A stretch of DNA of 14,245 nucleotides, from positions 1 through 14,245 of the forward strand of contig JANJUH010000270.1 in NCBI GenBank assembly GCA_024710675.1. The letters run 5' to 3'. The position numbers and the translations under genes were made by a program. Positions 8,193 to 14,245 of the stretch are shown in pieces. Below the pieces are notes generated by a model. The model saw only the letters and a program-made list of their open reading frames with translations, was not told the DNA's origin and searched no databases. This DNA is from Lysobacterales bacterium. Lineage in GTDB: Bacteria > Pseudomonadota > Gammaproteobacteria > Xanthomonadales > SZUA-5. Every line of letters begins with the position of its first letter. Position 1 is the first letter of the stretch.

Positions 8193-8265
8193 AGCGTCGG
8201 GATGAATCCCGAACCACCGGGAACCACGTCCTGGCGGGACGTGGGTCCGGATTCATCCGGACGCT
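8193..8265. repeat. Nested palindromic element between convergent genes
   Basis: Outer arms AGCGTCGGGATGAATCC (from 8193) and GGATTCATCCGGACGCT (ending 8265) pair with one mismatch. Inside is a separate hairpin, CCACGTCC-TGGC-GGGACGTGG, at 8224-8244. It fills most of the 101-base gap between the nuclease stop (8185) and the ubiI stop (minus strand, 8287). Its sequence is unlike the GTAG elements, so it is a second family. A shared 3'-end hairpin for both transcripts is plausible. Confidence 0.8.
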
Positions 8266-8286
8266 CTGCGGCCTGCTCTGGAGGGC

Positions 8287-9483
8287 CTACCCCGCGCGAA
8301 TCCCGGCCGCCCGCTCGGCGAGCCTGCGCTTGATGGGGACGATGCGGTCGACCAGACCCAGTCCGAACTGGCGCAGCGGCACCAGCGGCCCATCGGCGAT
8401 GGCATAGAGGCGGTTCAAGCCATCGAAGGCGCGCGCGGCCAGCGTCGCTTCGCTACGACGCTCGCGCGCCCAACGGGAAAGGTCGGTGGCGGCGAACAAC
8501 GCGCGCTGTGCGCCGCGGGCGGATTCGACAACGGCCAACAACGCCGCCACGTCCTCGAAACCGAGATTGACGCCCTGCCCCGCCAGCGGATGCACGACGT
8601 GCGCCGCGTCGCCGACCAGCACCAGGCCCGGCGCGGCGAAGCGTTGCGCGATCTGCCGGCGCAGCGGATACGTGGCGCGCGGCGAGCATAGTCGCACCGC
8701 GCCGAACCGACCGTCGCTGGCCTTGGCCAACTGCGCTTCGAAGACCTCGGGATCGGCATCACGCAATTTCCCTGCGCGCGCGAGCGGCAGCGTCCAGACG
8801 ATCGAGGAGCGCCCATCGGCCAATGGCAGGAAAGCCAGCGGCCCCGAGGGCAGGAAACGCTGCCAAGCGGTGCCGGCGTGGGCGCTGTCGTGCTCGACGT
8901 GGCAGACCAGGGCAGACTGTCCGTACTCGCCGCCATCGACGCCGATCTGCGCGTCGACGCGCACCGGCGAGGCGGCGCCGTCAGCGCCCACCAGCAGCCG
9001 CGTGTCGAGACGCCGGCCATCCGCGAGGTGCACGCGCATGCCGTGGCTCGCTGGCTCGGCACGGGCGAAGGCCGCCGGGATCTCGGCGCGAATGCGGCCC
9101 TCGCGCGCGATCGCCGCGTTGAGCACGCCGGCGACCAGGCGGTTCTCGACGATGTGTCCGAGACGCGGCCAGCCGTAGTCGGCCGCATCAAAATCCAGGC
9201 TCGCACCCCCCAGCGCATCCTCGACATGCATGCGGCAATAAGGTCCGGCGCGCACCCCGATGATGTCGCGCCAGACACCCAGCCGCTCGAGCAGGCGCTC
9301 GGCGTGCGGCGCGACCGCGACCACGCGCAGATCGACCGGATCGGCTGCCGTCGGCGCGCTGTCGACCCGCGCATCGACCAGCGCCACCCTGAGCCCGGCG
9401 CGATCGAGGGCCAGCGCCGCGGCGGCGCCGACCATGCCGGCACCGACGACGACGACATCGAGCAGGTCCCGTGGAGTCCTCAT
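8287..9483 (-). CDS. ubiI: UbiI/VisC-like FAD-dependent ubiquinone hydroxylase
   Basis: This 398-residue flavin monooxygenase of the UbiH/UbiF/VisC/COQ6 family hydroxylates a polyprenylated aromatic ring in aerobic ubiquinone synthesis, using O2 and NAD(P)H. The dinucleotide motif GAGMVG is at 14-19, the middle DG motif GADGA at 166-170 and the second FAD motif GDAAHVVHPLAGQGVNLGFED at 291-311. LGHIVENRLV (108-117), RLGVWRDI (67-74) and LRVVAV (52-57) match UbiI/VisC more closely than UbiH, pointing to the C5 position, but UbiF-type C6 activity cannot be excluded from sequence alone. Its ATG overlaps the ubiH stop as ATGA (9480-9483), so the two are translated from one mRNA. Pairing with ubiH is the same as in the E. 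coli ubiH-visC arrangement. Confidence 0.88.
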   Translation of the reverse strand: MRTPRDLLDVVVVGAGMVGAAAALALDRAGLRVALVDARVDSAPTAADPVDLRVVAVAPHAERLLERLGVWRDIIGVRAGPYCRMHVEDALGGASLDFDAADYGWPRLGHIVENRLVAGVLNAAIAREGRIRAEIPAAFARAEPASHGMRVHLADGRRLDTRLLVGADGAASPVRVDAQIGVDGGEYGQSALVCHVEHDSAHAGTAWQRFLPSGPLAFLPLADGRSSIVWTLPLARAGKLRDADPEVFEAQLAKASDGRFGAVRLCSPRATYPLRRQIAQRFAAPGLVLVGDAAHVVHPLAGQGVNLGFEDVAALLAVVESARGAQRALFAATDLSRWARERRSEATLAARAFDGLNRLYAIADGPLVPLRQFGLGLVDRIVPIKRRLAERAAGIRAG

Positions 9484-10682
9484 GCGCGCCTCGCCAGTGC
9501 GGGCGTGCGCCCGCGGAAGCCCATCCCGGCATTGATCACGTGCGCTCGCACCGGCTCGACACGATCCGCCAGCAGCAAGGCCAATGACCGCGCCAGGCCC
9601 GCGCCCGGCAGGCCGCTGGTGGTCGCCAGCGCGAGCCGATGGGTGTCGGCCAGCACCGAATCGCGATCCGGGCGGCGCACCGCCGCATGTTCTGCGAGCA
9701 GTTCCGGCGCGCCCGGGTCGGACCTTGCGCCGGCCAGGCGCTCGGCCAGGGCGAGAGCATCGCGCATACCGAGGTTGAAGCCCTGAGCGCCGATCGGGTG
9801 GACCGCCTGCGCCGCGTTGCCGATGAGTACCTGCCGCGGCGCCACGAGCGTGTCGGCAGCGACCCGCCGCAAGGGATAGGACACGCGCTGCCCGGCCACC
9901 CGCAAGGCGCCGAGGCGCCAGCCGAAGGCATCCTGCAGGGCGGCGCCGTAGGCAGCCTCATCGAGGCTGACCATCCGCGCCACATCGCCCCGCGGCACCA
10001 CGAATACCGCACCACACAGCCCGCCACCCTGCGGCAGCAAGGCCACCGGCCCGCTGCGGGTGAAGCGCTCGTAGGCTGTTCCGCCATGCCCGCGCGCGGG
10101 TCGCACCGCGCAGCAGATCGCGTCGACGCCGTAGTCATCGATCGTCGCCGTTATCCCGGCAGCCCGCCGCAGTGCCGAGTCGGCGCCATCGGCGATGACG
10201 AGCAGACGCGCGGCCATGGCGGCCGCCGGCAGGCCCTCGATCCGCACCGTGACCGCCTCCGCGCCCGCTTCAGCCGCCACGATCCGGGCCGGCGCCGCCA
10301 GGGCCACATCGCTGCGGGCGCGCACCGCGGCGCGCAAGCCCTGCAGCAGGGCCTTGGCCCGCGCCACCGCGCCGAAGCGCCCGAGGCCCTGCTCGTCGGC
10401 CCGCCACAGCAGGCTGCCAAAATCGCCGCGACTGGAGATGTGCAGGGCGCGGATCGGCTCGGCAGCGAGCGTGGGCCACAGGCCGAAGGCTTCGAGCGCG
10501 CGACAGGACACCTCCGACAGCGCCAGGTGGCGTTCGTCGGGCAGTGCCGCGACCTGCGCCTCGTCCATGCTATCGATGACCTGTACCGACAGGCCGCTGC
10601 CCGACAGGGCCAGCGCCAGTGACAGGCCCACCGGCCCGCCGCCGGCGATCAGGACGTCCACGGGAGCTTCGAGTTCGTTCAA
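9480..10682 (-). CDS. ubiH: UbiH-like FAD-dependent ubiquinone hydroxylase
   Basis: This 400-residue flavin monooxygenase is UbiH-like (2-polyprenyl-6-methoxyphenol hydroxylase, C4 position in E. coli). It has GGGPVG at 14-19, IADGAD at 163-168 and GNAAQAVHPIGAQGFNLGMRD at 288-308. GTAYERFTRSGPVALLP (201-217) and FGWRLG (253-258) match UbiH specifically. The usual HPIAGQGFN reads HPIGAQGFN here, a swap of two small residues at the flavin site. The start is TTG at 10682: GGGAG lies seven bases upstream, no in-frame ATG is nearby, and translation begins just before the FAD-binding strand (VDVLIAGGG). GTG at 10661 is the alternative but lacks a ribosome site. It is the first gene of the pair with ubiI and divergent from the DUF6580 gene. 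Confidence 0.92.
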   Translation of the reverse strand: MNELEAPVDVLIAGGGPVGLSLALALSGSGLSVQVIDSMDEAQVAALPDERHLALSEVSCRALEAFGLWPTLAAEPIRALHISSRGDFGSLLWRADEQGLGRFGAVARAKALLQGLRAAVRARSDVALAAPARIVAAEAGAEAVTVRIEGLPAAAMAARLLVIADGADSALRRAAGITATIDDYGVDAICCAVRPARGHGGTAYERFTRSGPVALLPQGGGLCGAVFVVPRGDVARMVSLDEAAYGAALQDAFGWRLGALRVAGQRVSYPLRRVAADTLVAPRQVLIGNAAQAVHPIGAQGFNLGMRDALALAERLAGARSDPGAPELLAEHAAVRRPDRDSVLADTHRLALATTSGLPGAGLARSLALLLADRVEPVRAHVINAGMGFRGRTPALARRA

Positions 10683-10689
10683 GACCGGG

Positions 10690-10694
10690 CTCCC
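10690..10694 (-). promoter_or_regulatory. Ribosome binding site supporting a TTG start for ubiH
   Basis: On the minus strand GGGAG occupies 10694-10690 and is followed by seven bases and TTG at 10682-10680. No ATG lies in this frame nearby, so this site decides the start. Confidence 0.55.
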
Positions 10695-10722
10695 GATCCT
10701 TGCGCGCCGCAGCGGTCATTCG

Positions 10723-10813
10723 GAGGGCACGAGGGCACGAGCGCACGAGGGCACGCAAGAGCGGCGGCTGGCCTCGAACGCGCTTTCCCGTGCGCTCGTG
10801 CCCTCGTGCCCTC
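10723..10813. repeat. 25-bp perfect inverted repeat built from 8-bp units
   Basis: The left arm at 10723-10747 and the right arm at 10789-10813 are perfect reverse complements over 25 bases, around a 41-base spacer. The left arm consists of 8-bp units GAGGGCAC, GAGGGCAC, GAGCGCAC, and a fourth GAGGGCAC follows at 10747-10754. The right side carries GTGCGCTC, GTGCCCTC, GTGCCCTC. It lies in the 295-base divergent gap between ubiH and the DUF6580 gene. I see no other feature in that gap except a small CCCGAC/GTCGGG hairpin near 10887-10904. Confidence 0.88.
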
Positions 10814-10977
10814 GTTCACCCGTCCCATCGAATTCATCGCCAGCCAGACCCGTCTGCGGCCAAAGCACCGCCTGGCGATCATACGGACCCGACGTGGCGG
10901 TCGGGCGAACTTGCCCCATCGGTGGCCCAGCTTGCATCATGCTCGACCTGCCCCAGCCCTACAGACCGGAGAGCTCG

Positions 10978-11526
10978 ATGTCGAACGACGCAGTGCAGCG
11001 CATCGCGCCAGGCACGACGCTGGTGATCGCCCTGATCGTGCTCGCCGCGCTCTCGCGCCTGTTGCCGCATCCGCCGAACTTTACGCCCGTCGAGGCCATC
11101 GGCCTGTTCGCCGGCGCCTGGCTGGCCGATCGCCGCCTCGCCTTCATCGTCCCGCTGGCCGCGATGGCGCTGTCGGACCTGATCATCGGCCTGCACTCGG
11201 GCATGGCGGTGATCTATGGGTTGATTGCCTTCAATGTCTGGCTGGGCCTGCGCCTGGGGCCCAAGCCCGGCGCGCTGCGTGTCGGCGGCTACGGCCTGCT
11301 CGCGGCGACCATCTTCTTCCTGGTCAGCAACTTCGCGACCTGGGCCAGCGGTGGTGGCCTCGGCTACACCCGTGACCTCGCCGGGCTGATCGCCTGCTAC
11401 ACGGCGGCCATCCCCTTCTTCCAGTACACGCTGGCCGGCATGGCGGTCTATGCCACGCTGCTGTTCGGTGGCATGGCCATGTACCAGCGCATCAGCGGCG
11501 CCGCGATGGCATCCCGCGCGGCCTGA
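10978..11526 (+). CDS. DUF6580 family membrane protein, candidate transporter
   Basis: This 182-residue integral membrane protein has about five or six hydrophobic segments (roughly 14-30, 38-50, 53-71, 75-92, 104-122, 133-166). The signature NFTPVEAIGLFAGAW (34-48), RRLAFIVPLAAMALSDLIIG (52-71), FFLVSNFATW (113-122) and GLIACYTAAIPFFQYTLAG (136-154) is what I know from the DUF6580 putative transport family. The substrate is not established. The start at 10978 has GGAGAG just upstream; an in-frame ATG at 10939 would add 13 residues but lacks a ribosome site. The gene lies 48 bases before a cobalamin adenosyltransferase in the same direction. This, and a general likeness to small solitary B12 transporters such as BtuM, hints at corrinoid uptake. 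That is inference. The only Cys is Cys140. Confidence 0.85.
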   Translation: MSNDAVQRIAPGTTLVIALIVLAALSRLLPHPPNFTPVEAIGLFAGAWLADRRLAFIVPLAAMALSDLIIGLHSGMAVIYGLIAFNVWLGLRLGPKPGALRVGGYGLLAATIFFLVSNFATWASGGGLGYTRDLAGLIACYTAAIPFFQYTLAGMAVYATLLFGGMAMYQRISGAAMASRAA

Positions 11527-11574
11527 TCTTCACGGCAGCCGGCCTATCCTCAGCGTTTTGCGAGGACGCGCCAC

Positions 11575-12129
11575 ATGGGCAACCGGCTGTCGAAGATCTA
11601 CACCCGCACCGGCGACGACGGCTCGACCGGGCTTGGCGACGGCTCGCGCACGGCCAAGGACAGCCTGCGCGTCAATGCCTACGGGACGGTCGACGAGGCC
11701 AACAGCACGATCGGGATGGTGCTGGCGCAAGCCGGCATCCCGGACGCGATCCGTAGCTGCCTGACGCGAGTGCAGCACCAGCTCTTCGACCTGGGGGGCG
11801 AACTCTGCATCCCCGGCATGGCGCTGATCCAGGACGCCGACATCGATGCGCTCGAACGTGATCTCGACGCCTTCAACGAGCCACTGCCGCCGCTCAAGGA
11901 CTTCATCCTGCCCGGTGGCGGTGCCGCTGCCGCGCATTGCCACGTCGCCCGTACCGTCGTCCGTCGCGCCGAGCGCGAAGTGGTGACACTGGAGCGCAGC
12001 GAAGACGTTCGTCCGCAGGCGGTGCGTTACCTGAATCGCCTGTCCGACCTGCTCTTCGTGATCGCGCGCGTGCTCGCCCGCGAATGCGGTGCAGGCGAGG
12101 TGCTCTGGCAGCGAGACCAGCGTGGCTGA
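11575..12129 (+). CDS. PduO-type cob(I)alamin adenosyltransferase
   Basis: This 184-residue enzyme transfers the adenosyl group of ATP to cob(I)alamin, making coenzyme B12, in the cytosol as a trimer in the family. The N-terminal ATP loop IYTRTGDDGSTGL is at 8-20. RVNAYGTVDEANS (32-44), the helical core, RTVVRRAERE (126-135) and RYLNRLSDLLFVIAR (151-165) are all characteristic of the PduO/MMAB class, not the CobA class. GAGGA lies about eight bases before the ATG at 11575. The last codons (RDQRG and TGA) are encoded by an 18-bp sequence that recurs after the next gene. It overlaps the start of the deacetylase-like gene by eight bases. Confidence 0.95.
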   Translation: MGNRLSKIYTRTGDDGSTGLGDGSRTAKDSLRVNAYGTVDEANSTIGMVLAQAGIPDAIRSCLTRVQHQLFDLGGELCIPGMALIQDADIDALERDLDAFNEPLPPLKDFILPGGGAAAAHCHVARTVVRRAEREVVTLERSEDVRPQAVRYLNRLSDLLFVIARVLARECGAGEVLWQRDQRG

Positions 12130-12130
12130 C
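12113..12130 (+). repeat. 18-bp direct repeat, left copy
   Basis: GAGACCAGCGTGGCTGAC covers the end of the adenosyltransferase (its TGA) and the GTG start of the deacetylase-like gene. The same 18 bases recur at 13092-13109, after that gene's stop. The bases on either side differ, so the match is exactly 18 bases. Confidence 0.95.
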
Positions 12131-13087
12131 CACCGGCTGCTCGTCTACACCCACGAAGACTGCCTGCGACACGACCCTGGCGCCGGGCATCCCGAGCATC
12201 CCGGACGCCTGCGCGCCGTGCTCGAAGCCCTGCGCAGCACCTTTCCAGCCGAACTCGACTGGCGCGAGGCACCGCTGGCCACGGATGGCGCCCTGGCGCG
12301 CGCCCACGATCCAGCGATGCTCGCCCGCTTGCGTGCGGTGTCACCGGCGACCGGCCACTCGCGCATCGACGAGGACACGGCGCTATCACCGCATTCACTG
12401 GCTGCCGCCTCGCGCGCGGCCGGCGCCGTCTGCGCCGCCGTCGATGCCGTGCTGGCGGGGCCTGCACGCCGAGCCTTCTGCGCGGTGCGCCCGCCCGGGC
12501 ATCACGCCACCCGCAGTCAGGCGATGGGCTTCTGCCTGTACAACGCGATCGCTGTCGGCGCCCTGCACGCGCTCGAGGAGCGCCACCTGCAGCGTGTGGC
12601 GCTACTCGATTTCGACGTCCACCACGGCAACGGCACCGAAGACATCCTCGGCGCCGATCCGCGCGTGCTCTTTGCGTCGACCCACCAATCGCCGCTCTAT
12701 CCCGGCACCGGTCTGCCGACGGATGCGGACCGCGAGCGCAGCGTGCACAACCTGACGCTGCCGCCGCGCGCCGGATCAGCCGCCTTTCGCGCAGCCTGGG
12801 AGGACGACATCCTGCCGGCCGCGGCCGCCTTCCGTCCGCAACTGATCCTGGTCTCGGCCGGCTTCGACGGCCATCGCCTCGACCCGCTGGCCGATCTCGC
12901 GCTGGATGCCAGCGACTACGGCTGGATCGGCGAACGCATTGCCGAACTGGCGAGCGCACTCGGCGATGTGCCCGTGGTTGCAGCCCTGGAGGGCGGCTAT
13001 TCCCCAACGGCCCTGGCCGAGAGCAGTCGCGCTTTCGTCGCAGCCCTGCTCGGCAGGCCGATGTCAGCGGTCACCGACTTGCAGTAA
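12122..13087 (+). CDS. Histone-deacetylase-fold zinc amidohydrolase
   Basis: This 321-residue enzyme of the arginase/deacetylase superfamily has the class II HDAC-like/AcuC/acetylpolyamine amidohydrolase fold. It probably removes an acyl group from a lysine or polyamine amine. It has HPEHPGRL (23-30), the catalytic His pair RPPGHH (His127, His128), MGFCLYNAIA (135-144), and the zinc ligands Asp165 and His167 (DFDVHHGNGTEDI) and Asp249 (SAGFDGH). The catalytic Tyr293 is in EGGYS. All are intact. No signal peptide is seen, so it should be cytosolic. I chose GTG at 12122 because the conserved sequence begins at once (ADHRLLVYTHEDC); an ATG at 12089 would add 11 residues from within the upstream gene. 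The ribosome site is weak, and translational coupling to the adenosyltransferase through the eight-base overlap is likely. The exact substrate cannot be told from sequence. Confidence 0.9.
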   Translation: MADHRLLVYTHEDCLRHDPGAGHPEHPGRLRAVLEALRSTFPAELDWREAPLATDGALARAHDPAMLARLRAVSPATGHSRIDEDTALSPHSLAAASRAAGAVCAAVDAVLAGPARRAFCAVRPPGHHATRSQAMGFCLYNAIAVGALHALEERHLQRVALLDFDVHHGNGTEDILGADPRVLFASTHQSPLYPGTGLPTDADRERSVHNLTLPPRAGSAAFRAAWEDDILPAAAAFRPQLILVSAGFDGHRLDPLADLALDASDYGWIGERIAELASALGDVPVVAALEGGYSPTALAESSRAFVAALLGRPMSAVTDLQ

Positions 13088-13091
13088 GTTA

Positions 13092-13109
13092 GAGACCAGC
13101 GTGGCTGAC
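13092..13109 (+). repeat. 18-bp direct repeat, right copy
   Basis: This is the same GAGACCAGCGTGGCTGAC as at 12113-12130. It lies four bases after the TAA of the deacetylase-like gene and just before the GGAGAAG ribosome site of the next gene. Confidence 0.95.
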
Positions 13110-13120
13110 GGAGAAGAACG

Positions 13121-13834
13121 ATGCTGAACCTGCTGCTGGCCCTGTCCCTGCTTGCCGGCGCCGGGCCCGGCGAGCGTGCGCCGGCGCCCTCGGAGCACTG
13201 CATCGATGCCCGCGCGGTACGCGGCGTCAGCCAGTTGTCGCCGGTCGAACTGCTGGTCGCCGGTCGCGGCAGCTACCATCGCCTCTGGCTCGAGGCGGCC
13301 TGCCCGCTCGAGGGTGCCGGCGCCAGCCTGCTTGCCCGCGACGGCTGGGTCTGCGGCGGCGAAAACGAGTTCGTGCGCGCCGGCGATCGCACTTGCCGCG
13401 TGGCCGGCCTGCTGCGTATCGATGGACGCGAGGCCCGCGAACTGGTTCGTGCTGGCCCGGGGGGACGCAAGCCGATCGAGGGCTTCGATCTCGAGGCCTC
13501 GCCCGATCACTGTTTCCGCCCCAGCCGGGTCCGCTCCTTCGCCCAGGCCAACGGCCACCTGCTGGTCGATACCAGCCCGAACGGATCGGCCGGCTACACC
13601 CGATACCGGGTCGAGTTCATCGGCGCCTGTAACGAACTGGCCACCCTCAACACCATCCGCTGGGCCAGCGGCACCGGCCGCGATGCCATCTGCGGCAATC
13701 CCGGTGATGTGGCGCTGTTCTCCTCCGACCACCGTGACGTGGTCCTCGGATCCGGCAACTTCCTGCCTGCACCCGCACTGGAATCGCGGGGTTGCCAGGT
13801 GGCCCGGGTGGAGGCGGTGAGGCGGAAGCGCTGA
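13121..13834 (+). CDS. Secreted protein with two DUF6491-like halves
   Basis: This 237-residue protein has a hydrophobic N-terminus (MLNLLLALSLLAGAG) typical of export, though with no positive charge before it. GGAGAAG is four bases before the ATG. The mature part splits into two similar halves. Half one, about 26-101, starts HCIDARAVRGV; half two, about 130-234, starts HCFRPSRVRSF. Each then has a strand pair ending in LWLEAAC or YRVEFIGAC and closes with CRVAGLLRI or CQVARVEAV. Each half holds four Cys in the same order (27, 61, 78, 92 and 131, 170, 191, 225), suggesting disulfides in the periplasm or outside. The pattern matches what I know of DUF6491, small exported proteins of unknown function, usually present as a single unit. 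The role is unknown. Confidence 0.75.
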   Translation: MLNLLLALSLLAGAGPGERAPAPSEHCIDARAVRGVSQLSPVELLVAGRGSYHRLWLEAACPLEGAGASLLARDGWVCGGENEFVRAGDRTCRVAGLLRIDGREARELVRAGPGGRKPIEGFDLEASPDHCFRPSRVRSFAQANGHLLVDTSPNGSAGYTRYRVEFIGACNELATLNTIRWASGTGRDAICGNPGDVALFSSDHRDVVLGSGNFLPAPALESRGCQVARVEAVRRKR

Positions 13835-13852
13835 GGAATGGCGGAGGGAGTG

Positions 13853-14245
13853 GGATTGCGCGGGCCATCCATGGCCCGCGCCCTGCGGGCTGCGCGCGGC
13901 GCTGACGCGCCGTGCTCGCGCCCTCCGCGCATCCTGCGCTCCGGGTCGAACCTGTCGTCGGTCTCCGTCTAGTCTCCCAGCCATAACGCAGAAGGCCGCC
14001 CGGAGGCGGCGCGAGGTCTACGGAAGCGGACTAGGATTGCCGCGGGCTGTCCTGCCCGCGGCCCTTCGGGCTGCGCGCGGCGCTGCGCGCCGTGCTCGCG
14101 CTCTCCGGGCATCCTGCCCTACGAGTCGAACCTGTCCAGGGCCTCGGCCCAGTCCCCCACCCATACCGCAGAAGGCCGCCCGGAGGCGGCGCGAGGTCTG
14201 CGGAAGCGGACTAGGATTGCCGCGGGCTGTCCTGCCCGCGGCCCT
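13853..14245. repeat. Tandem array of about 180-bp hairpin-rich units, runs off the right edge
   Basis: GGATTGC marks equivalent points at 13853, 14034 and 14214, giving spacings of 181 and 180 bases. The segment 13982-14065 recurs at 14162-14245 with two mismatches that I can find. Each unit contains several stems. The first is a 9-bp stem at 13858-13881 and 14039-14062. The second is a GGCGC/GCGCC-type stem. The third is a 5-bp stem around TCC at 13927-13939 and 14107-14119. The fourth is GCCGCC-CGGA-GGCGGC at 13995-14010 and 14175-14190. I see no supportable gene in 13835-14245. The array may continue beyond the window. Confidence 0.9.

Noticed and set aside
6077..8227. About 716-codon open frame on the minus strand inside the nuclease gene
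   Set aside because: It is a shadow of the GC-rich nuclease gene, with low-complexity Val/Asp/Arg/Gly composition and no domain. The plus frame has all catalytic residues.
10841..10862. Possible B12 box (AGCCAG...CTGC) upstream of the DUF6580 gene
   Set aside because: It only partly matches the cobalamin riboswitch box, and I do not find the GCCACTG element or the rest of the conserved core upstream.
10195..10977. N-terminal extension of the DUF6580 protein
   Set aside because: The upstream part is antisense to ubiH and runs through the inverted repeat; the GGAGAG-preceded ATG at 10978 gives the usual family length.
14118..14140. tRNA T-loop-like GGTTCGACTC on the minus strand in the 180-bp repeat
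   Set aside because: The flanking bases do not pair as a five-base T stem and no acceptor, D or anticodon arm can be drawn.
13853..14245. CRISPR array or integron attC array
   Set aside because: Units of 180 bp are homologous along most of their length with no short repeat/variable spacer pattern, and the attC core motifs (RYYYAAC/GTTRRRY) are not present.

Overview
The window is visibly GC-rich and reads as chromosome of a gammaproteobacterium, most likely of the Xanthomonadales (Lysobacterales). The clues are an aerobic ubiquinone gene pair of the UbiH/UbiI type, dcd-ppi-nth-gpx housekeeping genes, GTAG-type palindromic repeats of the kind known from Stenotrophomonas and relatives, and a DUF6491-like secreted protein. 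This placement is inferred from gene content and repeats, not from a marker gene. No rRNA, tRNA, phage, transposase or CRISPR array was found.

Layout, left to right. Positions 1-2479 (minus) hold the N-terminal 826 codons of a large secreted protein with a signal peptide, a beta-sandwich module and at least four DUF11-type repeats; its C-terminus lies beyond the left edge. Next come dcd (minus), a cyclophilin (minus), nth (plus) and a Cys-type glutathione peroxidase (minus). A 967-residue secreted nuclease of the ExeM/NucH type follows (plus), then the overlapping ubiH-ubiI pair (minus). The right part is a co-oriented plus-strand run: a DUF6580 membrane protein, a PduO-type cobalamin adenosyltransferase, a histone-deacetylase-fold amidohydrolase, and a secreted protein that looks like two fused DUF6491 units. 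The last 411 bases carry no gene I can support and consist of a tandem repeat of about 180 bp rich in hairpins.

Functional themes. dcd feeds dUTP to thymidylate synthesis. Nth and Gpx deal with oxidised DNA bases and peroxides. The Ubi hydroxylases work on the ubiquinone ring. The DUF6580 protein next to a corrinoid adenosyltransferase suggests a B12 uptake and activation unit. Two large exported proteins (DUF11 repeat protein and nuclease) bracket the housekeeping block and appear to share an N-terminal module.

The most unusual signals are non-coding. The terminal 180-bp repeat has stems preserved by compensating base changes. A perfect 18-bp direct repeat flanks exactly the deacetylase-like gene. 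A 25-bp perfect inverted repeat built from 8-bp units lies in the ubiH/DUF6580 divergent gap. Palindromes sit at both convergent gene junctions. I saw no clear defence or otherwise wholly new system.
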